A stretch of 64,000 nt of DNA from Proteus vulgaris (GTDB lineage Bacteria; Pseudomonadota; Gammaproteobacteria; Enterobacterales; Enterobacteriaceae), in the NCBI RefSeq assembly GCF_023100685.1, contig NZ_CP090064.1:3987501-4051500 (forward strand), in the 5' to 3' direction. The notes beneath the pieces were generated by a model. That model searched no databases and had not been told where the DNA came from. It saw nothing but the letters and a program-made list of their open reading frames with translations. Shown one piece after another: positions 57,054-64,000 of the stretch. The position numbers and the translations under genes are program-made. Within the stretch, counting starts at the first letter, position 1. Each line of letters opens with the position of its first letter.

Positions 57054-57686
57054 ATGGTTCTCGGCAAGCCGCAAACAGACCCGACTCTTGAATGGTTTTT
57101 GTCACACTGCCATATTCACAAATATCCATCCAAGAGCACGCTGATCCACCAAGGTGAGAAAGCGGAAACACTTTATTATATTGTTAAAGGTTCCGTGGCT
57201 GTTCTTATTAAAGATGAAGAAGGGAAAGAAATGATCCTCTCCTACCTGAATCAGGGCGATTTCATCGGTGAACTTGGATTATTTGAAGAAGATCAAGAAC
57301 GTAGTGCATGGGTTAGAGCAAAAACAGCCTGTGAAGTAGCAGAAATTTCCTATAAAAAATTCCGCCAATTAATTCAGGTCAACCCTGATATTCTGATGCG
57401 CCTGTCAGCTCAAATGGCGAACAGATTACAAACCACATCAGAAAAAGTAGGTAACCTTGCTTTCCTTGATGTAACAGGTCGTATTGCACAAACCTTACTA
57501 AACTTAGCAAAACAACCCGATGCTATGACGCATCCTGATGGCATGCAAATTAAAATTACACGTCAGGAAATCGGTCAAATTGTTGGTTGTTCACGCGAAA
57601 CTGTAGGCCGTATTCTTAAAATGCTAGAAGATCAAAACCTGATCTCTGCACACGGTAAAACAATCGTCGTTTACGGGACTCGCTAA
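57054..57686 (+). CDS. crp: cAMP receptor protein
   Basis: 210 residues, essentially identical to E. coli CRP from [15 protein letters not shown] to [14 protein letters not shown]. The cAMP-binding domain has GELGLFEE and [10 protein letters not shown]. The HTH is [20 protein letters not shown]. Global regulator of carbon catabolite control. The Spot 42 gene, a classic CRP target, lies 4 kb away in this window. Start chosen by alignment over the ATG at 57021. Confidence 0.99.
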   Translation: MVLGKPQTDPTLEWFLSHCHIHKYPSKSTLIHQGEKAETLYYIVKGSVAVLIKDEEGKEMILSYLNQGDFIGELGLFEEDQERSAWVRAKTACEVAEISYKKFRQLIQVNPDILMRLSAQMANRLQTTSEKVGNLAFLDVTGRIAQTLLNLAKQPDAMTHPDGMQIKITRQEIGQIVGCSRETVGRILKMLEDQNLISAHGKTIVVYGTR

Positions 57687-57705
57687 GTTTCCCTGCCCGA
57701 ACAAA

Positions 57706-57773
57706 CAATAGCCCGATACAAAGGGCTATTGATAAAAAATCTGTATAAACCCCATTCTTGTGATGGGGTTTAT
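57706..57773. terminator. Twin hairpins between crp and argD
   Basis: Two stems: CAATAGCCC / GGGCTATTG (57706-57714 / 57723-57731) and a perfect 11-base ATAAACCCCAT / ATGGGGTTTAT (57745-57755 / 57763-57773). The second, read on the minus strand, is followed a few bases later by TTTTTT and can end argD. The first lies right after crp but lacks a good T tract. Confidence 0.65.
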
Positions 57774-57781
57774 AATAAGGA

Positions 57782-59011
<1,230 letters not shown>

Positions 59012-59113
59012 TTATTCATCTTCAATGTGAAAATATAATCACTAAATATGAATAAAAAATCAAATGTGGTTTTGTATAAAAAGGCGTTATTTCGCTATTT
59101 AAATACTATCTTA

Positions 59114-59689
59114 TTAATATTTAAGAAAATTATTTAATAACTCATGCCCTTGTTCACTTAAAATACTTTCTGGGTGAAATTGAACCCCTTCAATTGGAAG
59201 TGTACGATGGCGAATTCCCATAATTTCATCAACATTTCCATCATGTTGGCTCCATGCCGTTACTTCAAAAGGCACAGGTAACGTCGTAGCATCTATCACT
59301 AAAGAGTGATAGCGCGTTACACTTAAAGGACGATTAAGTCCTTTAAAAACGCCTTGTTGGTTATGATGTATCAATGAATTTTTACCATGCATAACTTCTC
59401 GTGCTCTAATAACAGATGCACCAAAAGCTTGCCCTATTGCTTGATGTCCAAGACAAACGCCAAGAATAGGAATTTCACCTGCAAACCGCTGTATAGCCTC
59501 AAGAGAGATCCCGGCTTCATCAGGAGTACAAGGTCCTGGCGAGATAACAAGATGTGCTGGCATCATCTTTTCTATCTCTTTAAGTCCAATCTCATCGTTA
59601 CGCTTAACAACAACCTCAGCACCCAATTCACAGAAATACTGATAGAGGTTGTAGGTAAACGAGTCGTAATTATCAATAAGTAACAGCAT
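59114..59689 (-). CDS. pabA: Aminodeoxychorismate synthase, glutamine amidotransferase subunit
   Basis: 191 residues (E. coli 187). Class I glutaminase triad: C79 in GVCLGHQ, H172 and E174 in FHPES. Supplies ammonia to PabB for 4-amino-4-deoxychorismate and so for folate. Distinguished from TrpG by the argD neighbourhood and stand-alone form, as in E. coli. fic and yhfG, which follow in E. coli, are absent. Confidence 0.93.
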   Translation of the reverse strand: MLLLIDNYDSFTYNLYQYFCELGAEVVVKRNDEIGLKEIEKMMPAHLVISPGPCTPDEAGISLEAIQRFAGEIPILGVCLGHQAIGQAFGASVIRAREVMHGKNSLIHHNQQGVFKGLNRPLSVTRYHSLVIDATTLPVPFEVTAWSQHDGNVDEIMGIRHRTLPIEGVQFHPESILSEQGHELLNNFLKY

Positions 59690-60063
59690 ATTAGCCTATC
59701 CGACTGATTTTCTTATCATTATCTATTTTATTACTATTTTAAAGCGAGTGTATATTTGCCAAAATAGCTCGTTGTTTAACCGACTTGGGTACAACAAAGC
59801 CGATTATCATAGCACAGGTATAAAATATGAATAGTAAGCAAGAAAATCTGCTGATTTATTGCGCAATAACAATAATGACGGTAATTGATGATGAATACAG
59901 TGATTAATAGTGTAATGAATACTTATTGCAGGAGATCACACGAAAAAACAGACGATAAAAAATATTTTTTTCGTACTAAAAACCCCGGAATGAATACTTT
60001 CACTCCGGTTTATATGTATTTTATCTTATCAGAATACGTAAATACCCTATCCCAATAATGCGT
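59690..60063 (-). other. Intergenic region, pabA-ppiA
   Basis: A 374-base gap with no coding sequence seen. It holds the pabA promoter region and the ppiA terminator at 59978-60008. E. coli carries fic and yhfG here, and no remnant of either is visible. Confidence 0.6.
59978..60008 (-). terminator. ppiA terminator
   Basis: Minus strand CCGGAGTGAA / TTCATTCCGG (60008-59999 / 59994-59985, one mismatch), then GGTTTTTAG from 59984 downward. Lies about 55 bases after the ppiA stop. Confidence 0.8.
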
Positions 60064-60633
60064 TTATTCTTTTACGACTTCAGCAGATAAAATAGTAACC
60101 GTTTTTACCGGCACATTTTGGTAAGGACCAATATTGCGGGTTTGAGCTTGTGAAATTTTATCAACCACATCCATACCCTTTACCACTTTACCAAATACGG
60201 CATAACCAAAATCACGTTGACCGTGATCTAAAAAGGCATTATCAGCCACATTAATAAAGAATTGACTGGTTGCACTGTCTTTATCCGACGTACGTGCCAT
60301 AGCAATAGAGCCTTTTACATTACGTAACCCATTATCTGCTTCATTTTTAATTGGCGCTCTGGTCTGCTTTTGTTGCAAATCAGCAGTGAAACCACCGCCT
60401 TGAACCATAAAACCGGGGATAACACGATGAAAAGTTGTGCCGTTATAGTATCCATCTTCGACATACTGAATAAAATTTTTCGTTGTTATTGGGGCTTTTT
60501 TATTATCCAGTGATATTTCAATATTGCCTTCAGAGGTGACTAATTTAACGAAGGTTTCTCCCGTTGCCATTGCAAAAGTCGCTGTTGTTAAAGTGCAAGC
60601 GGTAACGAAGGTGACAAGAAAACGTTTTAACAT
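60064..60633 (-). CDS. ppiA: Periplasmic peptidyl-prolyl cis-trans isomerase A (cyclophilin)
   Basis: 189 residues (E. coli 190). A signal peptide of about 23 residues ends AMATG. The cyclophilin domain has [17 protein letters not shown] (catalytic Arg), GSIAMART and [10 protein letters not shown]. Catalyses proline isomerisation in the periplasm. Upstream, the next gene is engB rather than tsgA as in E. coli, so a rearrangement boundary lies between 60634 and 60903. Confidence 0.95.
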   Translation of the reverse strand: MLKRFLVTFVTACTLTTATFAMATGETFVKLVTSEGNIEISLDNKKAPITTKNFIQYVEDGYYNGTTFHRVIPGFMVQGGGFTADLQQKQTRAPIKNEADNGLRNVKGSIAMARTSDKDSATSQFFINVADNAFLDHGQRDFGYAVFGKVVKGMDVVDKISQAQTRNIGPYQNVPVKTVTILSAEVVKE

Positions 60634-60903
60634 GCAGGGATCCTTTACTTTAATAGTCTACAACTTACTTAATATGCAGCGATTCTAATTCGCTGAGGTA
60701 AATAGTGCCAATCATTTACCTTTATTTACGCTCAATAAGTCTAATTACGTCATAACAGAGTAAATTTTAATTTTTAAGCTCTGTTATAAGTCATTAAATT
60801 GCGCCAAAATAGAGCAAATAGATATTTTAGATATTCTTTCTCATGCAGAATTGAAATGAGTATGCATGAGAAGCCGCATTATTTCAGAGAGGTTTATACC
60901 ATA

Positions 60904-61536
60904 ATGGCCCAATTTAATTACCAAAAAGCACATTTCATCATCAGTGCGCCTGATATCCGCCATTTACCACCAGATACAGGGATTGAAATTGCCTTTGCGG
61001 GTCGCTCTAATGCCGGTAAATCCAGTGCTTTAAATGCCTTAACCCAACAAAATGGGTTAGCAAGAACCAGTAAAACCCCAGGCCGTACTCAATTAATCAA
61101 CCTCTTTCAAATTGAAGAGGGTTTACGCTTAGTCGATTTACCTGGCTACGGTTATGCTCAAGTTCCTGAAGAAATGAAGCGCAAATGGCAACGTTCTTTA
61201 GGTGAGTACTTACAAAAAAGAGAGTGCTTAAAAGGCGTAGTTATTTTAATGGATATTCGTCATCCATTAAAAGATCTCGATATGCAAATGATTGACTGGG
61301 CAGTTGAGTCTGAACTCCCTACACTCGTCTTACTGACTAAAGCCGATAAGCTGGCATCTGGTGCCCGTAAACAACAATTGATGAGTGTACGTGATGCACT
61401 AGCAAGTAAAGTTGGTGATATTCGTATCGAATATTTTTCATCATTGAAAAAAATTGGTATTGATAAGCTACGTAACACACTTAATGAATGGTATTCAGGC
61501 AAAGAAGAAGCGCCTGTAAACGACAATAACGTTTAA
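60904..61536 (+). CDS. engB: Ribosome biogenesis GTPase YihA/EngB
   Basis: 210 residues from [11 protein letters not shown], the E. coli length; the frame extends to 60799 but AGAGAGG lies before the ATG at 60904. GTPase motifs: GRSNAGKSS (G1), DLPGYG (G3), TKAD (G4). Essential for 50S maturation. Followed by Spot 42 on the other strand, as in E. coli. Confidence 0.96.
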   Translation: MAQFNYQKAHFIISAPDIRHLPPDTGIEIAFAGRSNAGKSSALNALTQQNGLARTSKTPGRTQLINLFQIEEGLRLVDLPGYGYAQVPEEMKRKWQRSLGEYLQKRECLKGVVILMDIRHPLKDLDMQMIDWAVESELPTLVLLTKADKLASGARKQQLMSVRDALASKVGDIRIEYFSSLKKIGIDKLRNTLNEWYSGKEEAPVNDNNV

Positions 61537-61640
61537 TCTCTTCTTTTTCCCACCCAAAACTGACTGATCTTTTATTGATTAGGGGAAAATCACCTTTCCC
61601 CTTTCACTTCTAGCACAAACCACTTCAGCAAATTTTAGAC

Positions 61641-61752
61641 AAAAAAATGCCCCAGTCGAAATAAAGTCGACTGGGGCAGCTAATATTCAGCTAAATCCGA
61701 TTACGTGAAGTAAAAGGTCTGAAAGATAGAACATCTTACCTCTGTACCCTAC
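61641..61752 (-). ncRNA. spf: Spot 42 small RNA
   Basis: The minus strand starts GTAGGGTACAGAGGTAAG and follows the E. coli Spot 42 sequence almost base for base for the first 60 or so nucleotides, including the unstructured regions that pair with mRNA targets. The 3' end is a terminator GCCCCAGTCGA / TCGACTGGGGC followed by seven U, a longer stem than in E. coli. CATTAT at 61758-61763 is a likely -10. With Hfq it represses secondary carbon metabolism and is itself repressed by CRP-cAMP. Confidence 0.95.
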
Positions 61753-62020
61753 GAGAGATAATGTACTCTATTTTATTGGTTAATAAAAGCCCTTTTGTAA
61801 TTTTTTTTCACATGCAGACACGATTCAGCTATGTGTTTATGTATTCAAATCATAAATAAATGTAGTTTAATTACATAATTATGAGACTTTAATCACTTAC
61901 ATGAATATGATTAAAAATAGAACAAATCACACAAAAGGTGCGGTTTATCCTTAATGATTTTGTGATACGCTTACCGCGAGACCGTAGTAAATATGTAATT
62001 AGCGATAAAATGAGGTATCC
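61753..62020. promoter_or_regulatory. spf-def promoter region
   Basis: An AT-rich 268-base gap with divergent promoters for Spot 42 and the deformylase gene. A TCACA at 61808-61812 and TGTAA at 61796-61800 resemble CRP half-sites but are 7 rather than 6 bases apart. No gene is seen. Confidence 0.4.
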
Positions 62021-62539
62021 ATGGCTGTATTAACGCTGCTGCGTTTTCCTGATGAGCGTCTGCGCAGAGTTGCAGCACCAGTGGAAAAAGTAGATAACGA
62101 AATACGCACATTAATCGACGACATGATTGAAACCATGTACGCAGAACGAGGTATTGGCTTAGCGGCACCTCAGGTTAATGTATCTAAACGCATTGTTGTT
62201 ATTGATGTTTCTGAAAACCGAGATCAACCGATTGCCCTAATCAATCCTGAAATTATCAGCACTGAAGATGAAGTGATGGATATGATGGATGGGTGTCTAT
62301 CTATTCCAGATTCTTTTGCCCCAACAGAGCGTTACCGCTTCTTAAAGGTGAAAGCATTAGATAGAAATGGTGATGAAATTGAACTTGAAGCCTCTGATTT
62401 ATTTGCAGGCTGTATTCAACATGAGTTAGACCATCTTGATGGCAAACTCTTTATTGACCATTTGTCTCCGTTAAAACGTCAACGTATTGAGAAAAAACAG
62501 AAGAAATTAAGCAAACTGATCGATTCACAAGTTGCTTAA
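62021..62539 (+). CDS. def: Peptide deformylase (probable paralogue)
   Basis: 172 residues. Removes the formyl group from N-terminal Met of nascent proteins. Motif [10 protein letters not shown] (44-52; E. coli Def has GLAATQV), motif II DGCLS with metal-binding C92 (Asp replaces the usual Glu), motif III QHELDH with H134, E135 and H138. The usual def lies with fmt, so this copy between spf and polA is probably a second enzyme. AGGT before the ATG supports the start. A terminator follows. Confidence 0.9.
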   Translation: MAVLTLLRFPDERLRRVAAPVEKVDNEIRTLIDDMIETMYAERGIGLAAPQVNVSKRIVVIDVSENRDQPIALINPEIISTEDEVMDMMDGCLSIPDSFAPTERYRFLKVKALDRNGDEIELEASDLFAGCIQHELDHLDGKLFIDHLSPLKRQRIEKKQKKLSKLIDSQVA

Positions 62540-62582
62540 TTATTCACTTATCTCTTTTTCACATTTTGATAAGTTTTGACAT

Positions 62583-62618
62583 AAAAAAGCTCGGTAATTA
62601 ACCGAGCTTTTCTTTTTT
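62583..62618 (+). terminator. Terminator after the deformylase gene
   Basis: AAAGCTCGGT (62586-62595) / ACCGAGCTTT (62601-62610), then TCTTTTTT. A strong rho-independent terminator. Confidence 0.9.
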
Positions 62619-62706
62619 CTACCTAATACAGATAAATTATCGCTGTTTTCTCACCATCACTTATACAATAAATATAAAGCTTATTAGCACATCAATTGAG
62701 GTAAAA

Positions 62707-63165
62707 ATGGAAAATAGTCAATTTATGGATTTATGTGAACAACTCAAAGCAGCTGGTGCAACAAATCCCAAATCATGGGCAAATAGTGAATTACAAGAAA
62801 ATATTCCACAGTTTGCACGCTTCCTTGTGTTAAAAGGACTCACCGATATCTATCGTGATGTTGAGGGAAATATCAATGAAATGGATATTTACTCTGATAA
62901 AGCCAACGATGTATATCAAAAACTAGCCCCCCAACTTGATAAACAAGAACTTAAGGAATTACTCCATTCCTATGGTAAATCAATTATTGGCAAGGTAATT
63001 GATATGCTTGATGAAGGCTATCTTTATGATGTTAATGACAACGTAGGTTGGTCTTTGATGGAACTTGATGACAAAGGCACAACAACAGACAGGCTGATCC
63101 AAGGTTTGCACGAAGATTTTATTGAATTTGAAGAGTCAGAGCTAACTTCTGACACTAAAGCTTAA
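62707..63165 (+). CDS. Hypothetical acidic protein
   Basis: 152 residues, no family recognised. Soluble, acidic (many Asp and Glu, especially the C-terminal 40), with no signal peptide or membrane span. Helical blocks are suggested by FMDLCEQLKAAGA, QKLAPQLDKQELKELLHSYGKSI and IGKVIDMLDEGYLYDV. GAGGT precedes the ATG by six bases, so expression is likely. It has its own promoter space after a terminator and faces polA across a shared terminator. Confidence 0.75.
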   Translation: MENSQFMDLCEQLKAAGATNPKSWANSELQENIPQFARFLVLKGLTDIYRDVEGNINEMDIYSDKANDVYQKLAPQLDKQELKELLHSYGKSIIGKVIDMLDEGYLYDVNDNVGWSLMELDDKGTTTDRLIQGLHEDFIEFEESELTSDTKA

Positions 63166-63168
63166 ACA

Positions 63169-63199
63169 AGAAAGGGCACAATCCTGTGCCCTTTCTATT
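63169..63199. terminator. Bidirectional terminator, hypothetical gene / polA
   Basis: AGAAAGGGCACA (63169-63180) / TGTGCCCTTTCT (63185-63196) with a 4-base loop, followed by ATT. A strong stem shared by the convergent genes. Confidence 0.85.
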
Positions 63200-63218
63200 A
63201 AAGAATAATATTTAAAAA

Positions 63219-64000
63219 TTAATGTGCTTCATCCCAGTTATTACCCACACCCACTTCGACTTTTAATGGGATAGCTAATTCCATACTACCTTCCATCAAT
63301 TTGTGGATCATGGTGTTTGCTTTCTCTAAATAAGACTCTCGCACTTCAAACACTAATTCATCGTGTACTTGCATGATCATATGCACATCATCAGGGCATT
63401 CATTACAAATCCAATGATCTACTTCAATCATCGCTTTTTTGATGATATCAGCAGCAGTACCTTGCATTGGTGCATTAATAGCCTCACGTTCTGAAGCTTT
63501 ACGACGAATTGCATTCTTCGAATTAATTTCTGGTAAATAGAGGCGACGACCATCTAACGTTTCAACATAGCCTTGCTCAGAAGCTTGTTTACGTGTGCGC
63601 TCCATATAATCCAATACGCCTGGATAACGCTCAAAATAGAGATCCATATAGCGTTGAGCTTCTCTTCTCTCAACACCAATTTGTTGAGATAAGCCAAATG
63701 CGCTCATGCCATAAATAAGACCAAAGTTGATCGCTTTCGCACTACGGCGCTGTTCAGAGGTTACTTCCTCTAAAGGTATGCCAAACACTTCAGATGCGGT
63801 TGCACGGTGAATATCTTTACCTTGAGCAAAAGCATCTAACAAACCTTTGTCTTGCGATAAATGTGCCATAATCCGCAATTCAATCTGTGAATAGTCGGCT
63901 GCAACAATTTTAAATCCTTCACGCGCAATAAAGGCTTGGCGAATACGGCGTCCTTCTTCATTTCTCACTGGAATATTTTGAAGATTAGGATCCCGTGATG
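63219..64000 (-). CDS. polA: DNA polymerase I, C-terminal part (partial)
   Basis: The frame is open to the window edge, so only the last 259 residues are present. Polymerase domain motifs: A ([14 protein letters not shown]), the O-helix ([19 protein letters not shown]) and C ([11 protein letters not shown]). It ends NNWDEAH, matching E. coli NWDQAH. Fills gaps and removes primers in repair and lagging-strand synthesis. In E. coli spf follows directly; here two genes intervene. Confidence 0.97.
   Translation of the reverse strand, partial: SRDPNLQNIPVRNEEGRRIRQAFIAREGFKIVAADYSQIELRIMAHLSQDKGLLDAFAQGKDIHRATASEVFGIPLEEVTSEQRRSAKAINFGLIYGMSAFGLSQQIGVERREAQRYMDLYFERYPGVLDYMERTRKQASEQGYVETLDGRRLYLPEINSKNAIRRKASEREAINAPMQGTAADIIKKAMIEVDHWICNECPDDVHMIMQVHDELVFEVRESYLEKANTMIHKLMEGSMELAIPLKVEVGVGNNWDEAH

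Noticed and set aside
61796..61812. CRP site upstream of Spot 42
   Set aside because: TGTAA and TCACA are 7 bases apart rather than 6; not counted as a site.

Overview
The window reads as chromosome of a Proteus species (Morganellaceae, Gammaproteobacteria). Evidence is the low G+C, the 16S rRNA 5' end, and protein after protein closely matching Escherichia coli orthologues in E. coli-like gene blocks. The 16S variable bases look closer to my memory of the P. vulgaris group than of P. mirabilis, but I could not align them. No phage, plasmid, CRISPR or intact insertion sequence is visible.

Layout: (1) 1-860, the 5' end of a 16S gene with its leader and tandem P1/P2 promoters, back to back with the PurR-controlled purHD operon. 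(2) 0.86-8.4 kb, purH-purD facing yjaH-hupA, yjaG, hemE-nfi and nudC. (3) 8.4-14.8 kb, a HAD phosphatase and a TPP-riboswitch-controlled thiCEFSGH operon. (4) 15-18.4 kb, an accessory insert: a colicin E3-type ribonuclease toxin with a non-colicin N-terminus, its ImmE3-like immunity gene, a degraded gene fragment and a secreted polysaccharide deacetylase. (5) 18.4-35.4 kb, a continuous expression superoperon on the minus strand, rpsL-rpsG-fusA-tuf-secE-nusG-rplKAJL-rpoBC. This joins two loci that are far apart in E. coli, with tuf at the junction. (6) 35.4-45.8 kb, tusDCB, yheO, a DMT exporter preceded by a leader-peptide-like small ORF, fkpA, slyX, slyD, yheV-kefB-kefG and yheS. (7) 46-54 kb, an insertion between yheS and yheT holding three chemoreceptor genes, each with a flagellar sigma-28 type promoter, plus an RpiR regulator and a LysE-type exporter. 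(8) 54.1-60.6 kb, yheT-yheU-prkB, yhfA, crp, argD, pabA, ppiA. (9) 60.9-64 kb, engB, Spot 42 RNA, a second-type peptide deformylase, an unknown gene and the 3' end of polA.

Most of the window is core metabolism and gene expression: purines, thiamine, haem, translation, transcription, tRNA thiolation, folding, K+ efflux, catabolite control. The rearrangement and the two insertions are what set it apart. The best candidate for something undescribed is the E3-type toxin/immunity cassette at 14985-16591. Its killing domain keeps every catalytic residue, but its N-terminal Cys/His-containing domain lacks the receptor and translocation regions of a true colicin, which implies another delivery route. 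Second-tier candidates are the PPPPP/Val-rich leader ORF ahead of the DMT exporter and the deformylase-unknown gene pair between spf and polA.
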